Of a DNA stretch of 64,000 nucleotides, positions 26,528-34,323 are shown piece by piece. The notes under the pieces are model-generated. The model saw only the letters and a program-made list of their open reading frames with translations. It was not told the origin of the DNA and did no database searches. Source of the stretch: Pseudolabrys sp. (lineage in GTDB: Bacteria; Pseudomonadota; Alphaproteobacteria; Rhizobiales; Xanthobacteraceae); NCBI GenBank assembly GCA_029980465.1, contig JARYIJ010000001.1, positions 3,359,501 through 3,423,500 of the forward strand, read 5' to 3'. The position numbers and the translations under genes were made by a program. Position 1 is the first letter of the stretch; the number at the start of each line of letters is the position of its first letter.

Positions 26528-26573
26528 AGCGCTCTGTGCTCGAAGCAACAGCCCCCACTCAAAATGTTGAGTC

Positions 26574-28655
26574 CTAGACGTCCAGCAGGCCTTCGCTGGC
26601 GAACTCGGCGTTCTCCTGGATGAAGTCGAAGCGCGCCTCGGCCTTGGTGCCCATGAGCCGCTCGACGCTTTTCTGCGTCGGCTTCTTTTCGCTCTCGGCA
26701 AGAACGACCTTGAGAAGTGAGCGCTTCCGCGGGTCCATCGTCGTTTCCTTGAGCTGCGCCGCCATCATCTCGCCGAGGCCCTTGAAGCGGCTGACTTCGA
26801 CCTTGGCGTTGGCGTGAAATTCCTTCTTGAGAATTTCATCGCGGTGCTTGTCGTCGCGGGCGTAAAAAATCTTGCCGCCGTGCGACAGCCGGTAAAGCGG
26901 AGGCACGGCGAGGTAGAGCTTGCCGTCCTCGATCAGCTTCGGCATCGTCTGGTAAAAGAACGTGATGAGCAGCGACGCGATATGGGCGCCGTCGACATCG
27001 GCGTCCGTCATCACGATGATCTTCTCGTAACGCAAATCCTTGTCGCTGTAGTGCGCGCCGGTGCCGCAGCCGAGCGCCTGGACGAGGTCGGCGATCTGCG
27101 CGTTTTGCGCGAGCTTGTCCTTGCCAGCCGAGGCGACGTTGAGGATCTTGCCGCGCAACGGCAGCACGGCCTGTGAGGCGCGGTTGCGCGCCTGCTTGGC
27201 GGAGCCGCCGGCGGAGTCGCCCTCGACGATGAACAATTCCGAGCCTTGCGCCGCCGAATTCGTGCAGTCGGCGAGCTTGCCGGGGAGACGGAGCTTGCGC
27301 ACCGCGCTCTTGCGGGCGATGTCCTTTTCCTGGCGGCGCCGGATGCGTTCCTCGGCGCGCTCGATGACGAATTCGAGCAGCTTGTTGGCCTGCGCCGGGT
27401 TGCCGGCGAGCCAGTGATCGAACGGGTCCTTGATGGCGTTTTCGACGACGCGCTGCGCTTCGGCGGTGGCGAGACGATCCTTGGTCTGGCCCTGGAATTC
27501 CGGCTCGCGGATGAAGACCGACAACATGCATCCGGCGCCGGTCATGATGTCTTCGCCGGTCATGGAAGCGGCGCGCTTGTCGAGGCCGACGCGCGCGGCA
27601 TGATCCTTGAGGCCGCGCAGCAACGCGGAACGTAATCCCGACTCGTGCGTGCCGCCGTCCGGCGTCGGGATCGTGTTGCAGTAGGACTGGATGAAGCCAT
27701 CGGCATCGGCCGTCCACGCCACCGCCCATTCGACGGCGCCGTGGCGACCGGTCTTTCCCGCATGTCCGGTGAAGACGTCGGGATGAACGAGCGTCGCGCC
27801 CTTGAGATTCTCGGAGAGATAGTCCCGCAGGCCCTCGGCGAAATGGAACGTGGCGCGCTCGGGAACGTCGTCGCTGCCCTTGATCAATTCCTTGGCGCAA
27901 TGCCAGCGCACCTCGACGCCGCCGAACAGGTAGGCCTTCGAGCGCGCCATCTTGAAGATGCGTTCGGCCCGGAACGCAGCTTTCTCGCCGAAGATCTGGG
28001 GGTCGGGCCTGAAGCGGATCTTGGTGCCGCGCCGGTTCGGCGCGCGGCCGGCCTTGACCAACTTGGTCTTCGGTTTTCCGCGCTCGAACGCCATGGTGTA
28101 GAGCGTCTGCTCGCGCGCGACCTCGACCTCCATCCGCTCGGATAGCGCGTTGGCGACCGAGACGCCGACGCCGTGCAGGCCGCCCGATGTCTCATAGACC
28201 TTGGAGTCGAATTTGCCGCCGGCGTGCAGCGTGCACATGATGACTTCGAGCGCCGACTTGTTCTTGAATTTCGGGTGCGCATCGACCGGAATGCCGCGGC
28301 CGTTATCGTTCACGCTGACGAAGCCGTCGGCTTCGAGCTCGACCTCGATCCAGGAGGCGTGACCGGCCAGCGCCTCGTCCATCGCATTGTCGATGACTTC
28401 GGCGAAGAGGTGGTGCAGGGCCTTCTCGTCGGTGCCGCCGATGTACATGCCGGGACGGCGGCGGACCGGCTCGAGGCCCTCCAGGACCTCGATATGCTTG
28501 GCGCTGTAGCCGCTGTCGGATGATTTTTCACGCGCCTTGGTGCGCGCGGCGGCCTTCGCGGCCTTGCCGACGCCCCCTTTGCGGGGCGCGGGCGCGAGGT
28601 CGAACAGGTCACGTTGATTGGCCGGTGTTTTATTTTTTGCAGCGGGCTTTGGCAT
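26574..28655 (-). CDS. parE: DNA topoisomerase IV subunit B
   Basis: ATPase subunit of topoisomerase IV, which separates linked daughter chromosomes. From the ATG at 28655 it is 693 residues: a Lys/Ala-rich head, a GHKL ATPase domain with EVIDNAMDEAL, NDNGRGIPVD and SGGLHGVGVSVANAL, a transducer region, and a TOPRIM domain with FIVEGDSAGGSAKQARNR and MTDADVDGAHI. The stretch SKHIEVLEGLEPVRRRPGMYIG-like start of the ATPase domain and the spacing favour ParE over GyrB, as does the shorter length. The frame is open to 28874 without conserved content. Confidence 0.93.
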   Translation of the reverse strand: MPKPAAKNKTPANQRDLFDLAPAPRKGGVGKAAKAAARTKAREKSSDSGYSAKHIEVLEGLEPVRRRPGMYIGGTDEKALHHLFAEVIDNAMDEALAGHASWIEVELEADGFVSVNDNGRGIPVDAHPKFKNKSALEVIMCTLHAGGKFDSKVYETSGGLHGVGVSVANALSERMEVEVAREQTLYTMAFERGKPKTKLVKAGRAPNRRGTKIRFRPDPQIFGEKAAFRAERIFKMARSKAYLFGGVEVRWHCAKELIKGSDDVPERATFHFAEGLRDYLSENLKGATLVHPDVFTGHAGKTGRHGAVEWAVAWTADADGFIQSYCNTIPTPDGGTHESGLRSALLRGLKDHAARVGLDKRAASMTGEDIMTGAGCMLSVFIREPEFQGQTKDRLATAEAQRVVENAIKDPFDHWLAGNPAQANKLLEFVIERAEERIRRRQEKDIARKSAVRKLRLPGKLADCTNSAAQGSELFIVEGDSAGGSAKQARNRASQAVLPLRGKILNVASAGKDKLAQNAQIADLVQALGCGTGAHYSDKDLRYEKIIVMTDADVDGAHIASLLITFFYQTMPKLIEDGKLYLAVPPLYRLSHGGKIFYARDDKHRDEILKKEFHANAKVEVSRFKGLGEMMAAQLKETTMDPRKRSLLKVVLAESEKKPTQKSVERLMGTKAEARFDFIQENAEFASEGLLDV

Positions 28656-28816
28656 GCGGTCCGGATATGGGGCTGAAGCGAATCGTTTGCGAGCGACTAT
28701 GCCACGAACCCCTCCGAAATCGTGAAAAGTCGCGGCTGCAATGGGGCCGGCAGGCCCCGGCAACCAATGAACGGCTTGGCGGTTATCTCGCTGAAGTTCC
28801 ATCGGAGGAGGGTGTT

Positions 28817-29956
28817 TTGGACGACGTCGCCGGGCGAAACGGCACCTCACGCGCCGGCGTGGGGCGGCGGCCAAGCGCTCAGGATTTCGGGCTGAGACTG
28901 ACTGATCCGCGGCCGCTGACCGGCGTCTCCAACCTTTGGCGCATCGCGGCGCAGGCCGCGACCATCGGAATCTTCGTTGTCCTGTTCATCGCCGCGCTTG
29001 ATCTCGCCCGCGCCGTCGTCATGCCGGCGACCGCCGCCGTTGTGATCGGCCTGATGCTGGGACCGCTGAGCTCGCGGGCCGACAAGCTCGGCGTTCCCGT
29101 CATCGTCACGGCGCTCGCGCTGTGGCTCGTGGTGATCGCCGTATTCTACGGCGTCGTCGTCCTGTTGTCGCAACCGGTCGGCGACTGGGTCGGCCGGGCG
29201 CCGGAGATCGGCAACACGATCCGGGCCAAGCTGCATGTGCTCGACAGCCTGTGGTCGTCGGTGGGCGAGCTGCGCAACTCGCTCGGCGCCGGAAGCGGCC
29301 AAGGCAGCGGCATGAACGTCGACCTCATGGCCGTGCTGCAACCGGCCGTTCTTTATGTCACGCCGGCGATCGGCGAGCTCGTCGTGTTCTTCGGCACGCT
29401 ATTCTTTTTTCTGCTCGGCCGCATCCGGCTGCGCCACATGCTGGTCGCGATCTTCGACGCACGGGAGGCGCGGCTGCGCACGATCAAGATCATGAACGAC
29501 ATCGAGCACAACCTGACGAGCTATCTCAGCGTCGTCGCGGTCATCAATTTCGTGGTCGGCATCGCCGGATTCTGCATCGCCTATTTCGTCGGCCTGCCGA
29601 ACGCGGTGGCGTGGGGCGTGCTCGCATTCGTCATGAACTTCATCCCCTATCTCGGCGCGCTGATGATGGAGCTGATCCTGTTCGGCGTCGGCCTCGTCAC
29701 GTTCCCGACGCTCGCCCATGCGCTGATCGCGCCGCTGCTCTATCTCGGCTTCAGCACGCTCGAGGGCCATTTCATCACGCCGAGCATCATGGGGCGGCGG
29801 CTGACGCTCAACCCGCTGACGGTGTTCCTGTCGCTGGCGTTCTGGACCTGGCTGTGGGGTCCGGTCGGCGCCTTCCTGTCCGTGCCGATCCTGATCCTGC
29901 TTCTCGTCATCGCCAATCATCTCTTCCCCAAGGACGAGCCGGTGCTGCCGGCGTGA
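28817..29956 (+). CDS. AI-2E family transporter (TqsA/PerM-like)
   Basis: Multi-spanning inner membrane permease of the AI-2 exporter superfamily. I start at a TTG at 28817 behind a very strong GGAGGAGGG site, giving 379 residues; an open frame continues upstream but overlaps parE on the opposite strand. Hydrophobic spans are seen at roughly 40-90, 100-125, 170-200, 245-275, 285-310, 315-340 and 345-375, with the conserved NFIPYLGALMM and EGHFITPSIMGRRLTLNPL motifs. Substrates vary across the family (quorum signals, ions, indole), so none is assigned. It sits 61 bases upstream of a DedA gene. Confidence 0.87.
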   Translation: MDDVAGRNGTSRAGVGRRPSAQDFGLRLTDPRPLTGVSNLWRIAAQAATIGIFVVLFIAALDLARAVVMPATAAVVIGLMLGPLSSRADKLGVPVIVTALALWLVVIAVFYGVVVLLSQPVGDWVGRAPEIGNTIRAKLHVLDSLWSSVGELRNSLGAGSGQGSGMNVDLMAVLQPAVLYVTPAIGELVVFFGTLFFFLLGRIRLRHMLVAIFDAREARLRTIKIMNDIEHNLTSYLSVVAVINFVVGIAGFCIAYFVGLPNAVAWGVLAFVMNFIPYLGALMMELILFGVGLVTFPTLAHALIAPLLYLGFSTLEGHFITPSIMGRRLTLNPLTVFLSLAFWTWLWGPVGAFLSVPILILLLVIANHLFPKDEPVLPA

Positions 29957-30017
29957 CGCTCGACGCACTGGTGCGAGTGGCGGCGGCAAGCTAGAGGAAG
30001 GCGAACGGGGGAAGCCT

Positions 30018-30548
30018 GTGAGCCTTCACGACAGCGCGGCGACGATTGCGGCATTCGTGCGCGACCATGACGCGTGGGCAGCGCCAATTGTGTTCGTGCT
30101 GGCGTTTGCGGAATCGCTCGCCTTCATTTCATTGCTGGTGCCGGCCTGGGGCGCGCTGGTGGCGATCGGCGCGCTGGTCGGCGGCAACGGCCTGAGCTTC
30201 TGGCCGGTGTGGCTGGGCGGCGCGCTGGGCGCGGCTTTCGGCGACTGGCTGTCGTACTGGATCGGGATCAAGCTGGGGCCGCCGGTGGCGCATGTGTGGC
30301 CGCTGTCGCGCCATCCCGATCTCGTTCCGCGCGGCGAAGCCTTCGTCAAGCGATGGGGCGTTCCCGGCATCTTCATCGGCCGCTTCTTCGGACCGCTGCG
30401 CGCTGTGGTGCCGCTGGTCGCCGGCATTTTCGAGATGCCGTTCTGGCGCTTTCAGTTCGCCAATTTCAGCTCGGCGCTCGTCTGGGCCGCCATGCTGCTG
30501 ACGCTCGGCGACGCCATCTCTAAGATCATCGGGTTCATCTGGCCCTGA
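30018..30548 (+). CDS. DedA-family membrane protein
   Basis: A 176-residue inner-membrane protein of the DedA/SNARE-associated family, thought to act as lipid flippases or proton-coupled carriers. It has the expected re-entrant and transmembrane pattern, with ESLAFISLLVPAWGALVAIGALVG and the conserved GRFFGPLRAVVPLVAGIFEM containing the family Arg and Pro residues. The start is a GTG at 30018 with a GGGGGAAG ribosome site nine bases ahead. It follows the AI-2E permease on the same strand and may be cotranscribed. The argC leader begins after it. Confidence 0.9.
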   Translation: MSLHDSAATIAAFVRDHDAWAAPIVFVLAFAESLAFISLLVPAWGALVAIGALVGGNGLSFWPVWLGGALGAAFGDWLSYWIGIKLGPPVAHVWPLSRHPDLVPRGEAFVKRWGVPGIFIGRFFGPLRAVVPLVAGIFEMPFWRFQFANFSSALVWAAMLLTLGDAISKIIGFIWP

Positions 30549-30610
30549 ACGGGAAACATCTGCGGAGCGCGACAATCTTTAGCAGCGCTTTTGGCCTGCG
30601 CCGGAGCCGC

Positions 30611-30639
30611 TTGACCGTCTCAGGCCGTCCTCCTATATG
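30611..30639 (+). promoter_or_regulatory. sigma-70-type promoter for argC leader
   Basis: TTGACC (30611-30616), exactly 17 bases, then TATATG (30634-30639): a near-consensus housekeeping promoter in the gap between the DedA gene and argC. The -10 ends seven bases before the ATG of the Arg-rich leader frame, so the transcript should start at or beside that A and be leaderless. Confidence 0.65.
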
Positions 30640-30646
30640 GCGCGCC

Positions 30647-30724
30647 ATGACGATGACGCTGCCGACCGCCGCTTTCCTGCGCTGCCGCCGTAGCACCGCG
30701 GCACGGGCGCGCTCGCGCGTCTGA
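30647..30724 (+). CDS. candidate arginine leader peptide for argC
   Basis: A 25-codon frame beginning MTMTLPTAAFLRCRR and rich in arginine: codons 12, 14, 15, 20, 22 and 24 (6 of 25) are Arg, with a Cys at codon 13. Its ATG coincides with the predicted transcription start, and there is no ribosome site, as in known leaderless leader peptides of alphaproteobacteria such as trpL. It ends 103 bases before argC, the second-step reductase of arginine synthesis, and the sequence after it can form mutually exclusive hairpins. I infer that ribosome stalling at Arg codons controls readthrough into argC. Too short for ordinary gene finding; alternative ATGs lie at 30653 (in frame) and 30637 (other frame). 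Confidence 0.55.
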   Translation: MTMTLPTAAFLRCRRSTAARARSRV

Positions 30725-30764
30725 TCGGCACCGTGCCGCCGGACCCTTCCAGCGGCGCTCTTTC
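30698..30764 (+). terminator. candidate attenuator: antiterminator and terminator hairpins
   Basis: Two competing stems. Antiterminator: GCGGCACGG (30698-30706, inside the leader frame) pairs perfectly with CCGTGCCGC (30731-30739). Terminator: GCCGC-C-GGA (30735-30743) pairs with TCC-A-GCGGC (30748-30756), a tetraloop stem with one C-A mismatch, followed by GCTCTTTC. They share 30735-30739 so only one can form. A ribosome at the leader stop would cover the first arm and allow the terminator; one stalled at codons 12-15 would leave it free. Confidence 0.5.
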
Positions 30765-30827
30765 ATAAAAATCGCGCTGTTGGCGTCAGTCCGGCGGTCC
30801 TTTATGACTGCGGACGAGGATTGATCC

Positions 30828-31886
30828 ATGGCGACCAAGGCGAAAATCGGCGTGCTCGGTGCGTCGGGCTATACCGGCTCCGATCTGGTGCGGCTCCTGT
30901 TGCGCCATCCGCGCGCCGAGATCGTGCTGCTCACAGCCGACCGGCGGGCCGGGCAGGAGATGCGGGAGGTGTTCCCGCAGTTCTCGCCATATGCCTTGCC
31001 CAAGCTCGTCAGCCTCGACGGACTGGATTGGGCGGCCGCGGGTCTCGATCTCGCCTTCTGCGCGCTGCCACATGCGACCACGCAGAAGGTCATCAAGGAC
31101 CTGCTCGCCAAGGCCCCAGGCACCAAGGTGGTCGACCTGTCGGCCGACTTCCGGCTGCGCGACACTTCGGCCTACGCCAAGTGGTACGGGCATGAGCATC
31201 ACGCGCCGGAGCTGCAGGCCGAAGCGGTCTATGGCCTCGTCGAGGTCTATCGGCGGGACATCAAGAAGGCCCGGCTCGTCGCCAATCCGGGCTGCTACAC
31301 GACCTGCGCGCAACTGCCGCTCGTGCCGCTCATCAAGACCAAGGCGATCGAGCTTGACGAGATCGTGATCGACGCCAAGTCCGGCATGACCGGAGCGGGA
31401 CGGTCCGCCAAGGAATCGATGCTGTTTTCGGAAGTGTCGGAAGGCTTCAACGCCTATGGCGTCGGCCATCACCGGCACATGGCCGAGCTCGACCAGGAGT
31501 TCTCGCTGGCCGCGGGACGGGAGGTGATCGTCACCTTCACGCCGCACCTCGTGCCGATGAACCGGGGTATCCTGTCGACGATCTATGTGCGGGGCCGGCG
31601 CGGCCGGACTGCCGCCGATCTTCATGCCATACTTTTAAAGCAGTACGAGAAAGAACCCTTTGTCCATATTCTGCCGTTTGGTGAAACGCCGCACACGCGC
31701 CATGTGCGCGGCTCGAACATGACCTTCATCGGGGTCGCCAAGGACCGGATCGAAGGCCGTGCTATCCTCGTATCGGCCCTCGATAATCTGGTGAAGGGGG
31801 CGTCGGGCCAGGCCGTGCAGAACATGAATCTCGTGCTCGGATTTCCCGAGACGATGGGTCTCGATCAGGTCGCTCTGTTCCCCTGA
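30828..31886 (+). CDS. argC: N-acetyl-gamma-glutamyl-phosphate reductase
   Basis: Reduces N-acetyl-glutamyl-phosphate with NADPH, the third step of arginine synthesis. The 352-residue protein has the Rossmann motif GVLGASGYTGSDLVRLL, the catalytic cysteine Cys156 in ANPGCYTTC, and the conserved SGMTGAGR and HRHMAELDQE segments; length and motifs match the long (type 1) ArgC class. The ATG at 30828 has a GAGGA ribosome site. The promoter, Arg-rich leader frame and hairpins at 30611-30764 suggest control by arginine availability. No other arg gene is adjacent in the window. Confidence 0.96.
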   Translation: MATKAKIGVLGASGYTGSDLVRLLLRHPRAEIVLLTADRRAGQEMREVFPQFSPYALPKLVSLDGLDWAAAGLDLAFCALPHATTQKVIKDLLAKAPGTKVVDLSADFRLRDTSAYAKWYGHEHHAPELQAEAVYGLVEVYRRDIKKARLVANPGCYTTCAQLPLVPLIKTKAIELDEIVIDAKSGMTGAGRSAKESMLFSEVSEGFNAYGVGHHRHMAELDQEFSLAAGREVIVTFTPHLVPMNRGILSTIYVRGRRGRTAADLHAILLKQYEKEPFVHILPFGETPHTRHVRGSNMTFIGVAKDRIEGRAILVSALDNLVKGASGQAVQNMNLVLGFPETMGLDQVALFP

Positions 31887-31974
31887 GGGCGTCGCGTCAT
31901 TTTCTGCCGGCTTTCGCGAGGACGACAGTCGACGGTAAAGCGTAGAGTCTGATCTTCAAAGATCGAACCATGAT

Positions 31975-32100
31975 CCGCTCATTCCCGCACTCGGGTCCGC
32001 GCTGCGCGCGGCCCGAGCACAAGCTCCAGCGGGAATCCAGGGCTATATTGAAACGTCTACGGTTTTAGCTCTTGGGTCCCCGCTTTCGCGGGACGAGCGG
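31975..32100. repeat. dispersed palindromic repeat, long form
   Basis: About 126 bases starting CCGCTCATTCCCGC and ending CGCGGGACGAGCGG, the same arms as the 69-base element at 19551-19619, with an extra internal GC-rich palindrome (GGGTCCGCGCTGC...GCGCGGCCC) and a spacer. It lies in the 240-base gap between argC and the MAPEG gene, which are convergent, so it may also act as a terminator. Confidence 0.65.
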
Positions 32101-32126
32101 AATACGATGCGATAATGAATCAGACT

Positions 32127-32525
32127 CTAGGCGAGGCCGAACACCGCCAGCGCCAGCACCACCTGCGCCGCGAAACCGACGGCGAAGGCGAGGGTGCGCA
32201 GCACCGGCACCCCGAACGTGTAAACGATCACGTGAGCCAGGCGAGCCCAGAAGTATACGGCGCAGGCCATCACCGTCGCCTTCGTCGAATAGTTCATCGC
32301 ATCGAGAATGAGAACGAGCGGCGCGAAGATCATCAGATTCTCGACGGCGTTGGTGTGAGCGAAATAGAGCCGCTGTGCCCAGCCGGATTGAGGCTTGTCG
32401 CCGCGCGACGGATTTGCCATCGCGCCCATCAGGCCGCGCACGACGATGCGGTCAAGAATGTAGGGGATCCAAAGCAGGCCCGTGAGAATCACGGTCAAGG
32501 TTAGCCACAGCAATTCTTTGGTCAT
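32127..32525 (-). CDS. MAPEG-family membrane protein
   Basis: A 132-residue integral membrane protein of the MAPEG (eicosanoid/glutathione metabolism) family. Four hydrophobic helices are seen (about 5-25, 60-78, 85-100, 108-130) with the family pattern AQRLYFAHTNAVENLMIFAPLVLIL between the first two. Bacterial members are poorly characterised and may be glutathione-dependent detoxifying enzymes. The start ATG at 32525 has a GGGAG site upstream. It is downstream of the TauE/SafE gene on the same strand, after about 55 bases, and could be part of that unit, though it may be independent. Confidence 0.82.
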   Translation of the reverse strand: MTKELLWLTLTVILTGLLWIPYILDRIVVRGLMGAMANPSRGDKPQSGWAQRLYFAHTNAVENLMIFAPLVLILDAMNYSTKATVMACAVYFWARLAHVIVYTFGVPVLRTLAFAVGFAAQVVLALAVFGLA

Positions 32526-32580
32526 TTGTCTGCTCCCGTATCGAATGTTCGACAGTGTAACCCAACGGGGTGGCTCCGTC

Positions 32581-33369
32581 TCAAGGCATCAATGACGTTC
32601 CCACGACATACAACCCGACAGCGATAACGATCGTCGCGAAAACGAGCGACAAAGCACGCTTGTGGCCGGAAAGGCGATGAGATGCCCAGATTCCCGCGAA
32701 GCCGCCGACAGCACCTCCGGCGATGAAGAGGCCGGCGAGAAGCCAGTCGACCAAGCCGGACCACGCGTAGCTGACGGCGGTTGTCAGGCCGAACGCAGTG
32801 ACCGAAACGAGCGATGAGCCGATTGCATTGATCAACGGCATGGCCGTGGCGCTCATCAGGCCGGGCACAATCAGAAACCCGCCGCCGATACCGAAAAAAC
32901 CGGAGAGCAGGCCGACGAGAAATCCCAATCCAACCAGCAGAGGCAAAAGGCGTGGGGCGCTTTCGCGCGTCAAGCGCACATTGGGATCGCCCGCGTGACG
33001 GCGGGGCCTCAACATGCTGGCGCCAATCACGATCATGAGAGTGCCGAACAGGGCAAGCAAACGATGCCCGTCCACCAGTTTGCCGAGATGCGCGCCGGCT
33101 GCGGCGCCGCCGACACCCGCCGCAGCAAAGACAAGCGCGCACGGCCACCTCACCGTTCCGAGGCGGGCGTGTCCGAAGAGGTTGGCGGCGGCGCTGGTCG
33201 CAACGGCGATTGCGCTTGTTCCGATGGCGATGTGAGGTGACGAGACACCAACGACATAGATCAGCAGGGGCACCGCGAGAATCGAGCCGCCGCCCCCAAT
33301 CAGGCCGAGAGTGAAGCCGACAAGGCTGCCTGACGCCGCCGCGAGAATGTCGTGGCCGACGTCCATCAT
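32581..33369 (-). CDS. TauE/SafE-family sulfite/anion exporter
   Basis: A 262-residue inner-membrane protein with about eight hydrophobic spans and the two family repeats, each with a Gly-rich turn (LGLIGGGGSILAVPLLIYVVG and LSGFFGIGGGFLIVPGLM). It likely exports sulfite or other sulfur anions. The ATG at 33369 overlaps the rhodanese stop (ATGA), so the two are translationally coupled; an in-frame ATG follows directly. It completes a repressor-rhodanese-exporter unit that resembles the bigR operon for sulfide detoxification. Confidence 0.9.
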   Translation of the reverse strand: MMDVGHDILAAASGSLVGFTLGLIGGGGSILAVPLLIYVVGVSSPHIAIGTSAIAVATSAAANLFGHARLGTVRWPCALVFAAAGVGGAAAGAHLGKLVDGHRLLALFGTLMIVIGASMLRPRRHAGDPNVRLTRESAPRLLPLLVGLGFLVGLLSGFFGIGGGFLIVPGLMSATAMPLINAIGSSLVSVTAFGLTTAVSYAWSGLVDWLLAGLFIAGGAVGGFAGIWASHRLSGHKRALSLVFATIVIAVGLYVVGTSLMP

Positions 33370-33914
33370 CGATCGCCGGCGGGCACAGCCAGCATGCGCT
33401 TGTTCCACGGCATGACGGCGAGCAGGCGCGCCATGCCGCAAAAGCCGGTGGTCCCCGCAAACAACAGGCCTGCGCCTACAAACCCGGACAGAGCATAGAA
33501 CACCGGCGTAACGAGTGCGCCGATCAGCACGCCGATCAAGACAAGGCTGCCTGCAACAATCTGGACCTGCCGCATGAGATCGATCGGTTGACGCCGATCA
33601 AGCGTGACGGGAAGGCCGGCCTTCTTCCAGGCGTCGAGCCCGCCTTCAACAAGGTAGGCTTCACAACCACCCGCAAAGGCCTCAAGGCGCGCCGCGTTGC
33701 TTTTGGTTCTCGCCCCCGATCGGCAGTGGAAAATCAGAATATCGTCACCGCGGTGCGCCGGGTGAGCGGCATCGATCATGCTCAAAGCGTGATGCCGCGA
33801 GCCGGGAATATGTTCCCGAGCGTATTCATCCGCCTCCCTGATGTCGACAAGCATGGCGCCATTCTTCATCAGTGCTGCGGCTCTCTCGGCCGAAACAGTC
33901 TTCAGTTCTGACAT
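33366..33914 (-). CDS. rhodanese with C-terminal DUF2892 membrane domain
   Basis: A 182-residue protein: an N-terminal rhodanese domain (about 1-105) with the active-site cysteine loop IFHCRSGARTKS and LVDIREADEYAREHIPGS, then a C-terminal membrane part (about 112-182) with two hydrophobic spans (VAGSLVLIGVLIGALVTPVFYALSG...) and GTTGFCGMARLLAVMPWNK, typical of DUF2892. It should transfer sulfane sulfur at the membrane surface. The ATG at 33914 has GGAG six bases ahead; an alternative ATG at 33929 overlaps the repressor stop. Part of the bigR-like operon with the exporter downstream. Confidence 0.88.
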   Translation of the reverse strand: MSELKTVSAERAAALMKNGAMLVDIREADEYAREHIPGSRHHALSMIDAAHPAHRGDDILIFHCRSGARTKSNAARLEAFAGGCEAYLVEGGLDAWKKAGLPVTLDRRQPIDLMRQVQIVAGSLVLIGVLIGALVTPVFYALSGFVGAGLLFAGTTGFCGMARLLAVMPWNKRMLAVPAGDR

Positions 33915-33925
33915 TGGATACTCCG

Positions 33926-34246
33926 TCATGGACAGTAGATATTCTTGAGAGTGGCCAGCAGGCGTGCCGCGCGAGCGTCGCCGATCCGGTAGTAGATCGT
34001 CTGTGCGTCCCGCCGCGTTGCGACCAGCCCGTCCTGTCGCAGTTTGGCGAGATGCTGCGATAAGGCGGATTGCGCGAGGTCGCCGGCCTCCACCAGTTCG
34101 CCGACCGACATTTCGCCGGCGACTGCCAGGCGACACAGGATCAGGAGCCGTTGCTCGTTTGCGAGCAATTTCAGGAAATGCGCCGCATCTCCGGCCTTTT
34201 TTTCAAGATCGGCTATATTGCGTGGCTTTGCTTTCAGTGCCGTCAT
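33926..34246 (-). CDS. BigR/SqrR-type ArsR-family persulfide-responsive repressor
   Basis: A 106-residue winged-helix repressor of the ArsR/SmtB family. The two cysteines that form the sulfide/persulfide switch in BigR and SqrR are present: Cys38 in RLLILCRLA and Cys105 in NIYCP at the C-terminus, 67 residues apart. The recognition helix reads LAQSALSQHLAKLRQDGLV and the wing RRDAQTIYYRIGD. ATG at 34246 follows AAGGAG; a GTG at 34252 is also possible. It is first of the repressor-rhodanese-exporter operon and divergent from the persulfide dioxygenase gene, so a single operator can control both directions. Confidence 0.9.
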   Translation of the reverse strand: MTALKAKPRNIADLEKKAGDAAHFLKLLANEQRLLILCRLAVAGEMSVGELVEAGDLAQSALSQHLAKLRQDGLVATRRDAQTIYYRIGDARAARLLATLKNIYCP

Positions 34247-34259
34247 GAGCACTCCTTAA

Positions 34260-34301
34260 ATTAGATGTTGCTAAATTAATATGCTCTAATATATCTGTCA
34301 A
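34260..34301 (-). promoter_or_regulatory. promoter and candidate BigR/SqrR operator
   Basis: Read on the minus strand, TTGACA (34301-34296), 17 bases, TAATTT (34278-34273) forms a consensus promoter for the repressor operon. An inverted repeat ATTAGA (34260-34265) / TCTAAT (34285-34290) straddles the -10. The region is strikingly AT-rich for this genome and lies between divergent genes, fitting an operator at which the repressor would control both. Confidence 0.55.
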
Positions 34302-34323
34302 GGTCGAGCCAATGGAGTCTGTG

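Noticed and set aside
30637..30693. Alternative short frame from the ATG at 30637 upstream of argC
   Set aside because: Its ATG lies within the -10 element, upstream of the predicted transcription start, and the frame has fewer Arg codons and no relation to the hairpins. The 30647 frame fits better.
30620..30838. 72-codon minus-strand frame across the argC leader
   Set aside because: Arg-rich antisense frame without ribosome site or conserved features, ending in the promoter region.
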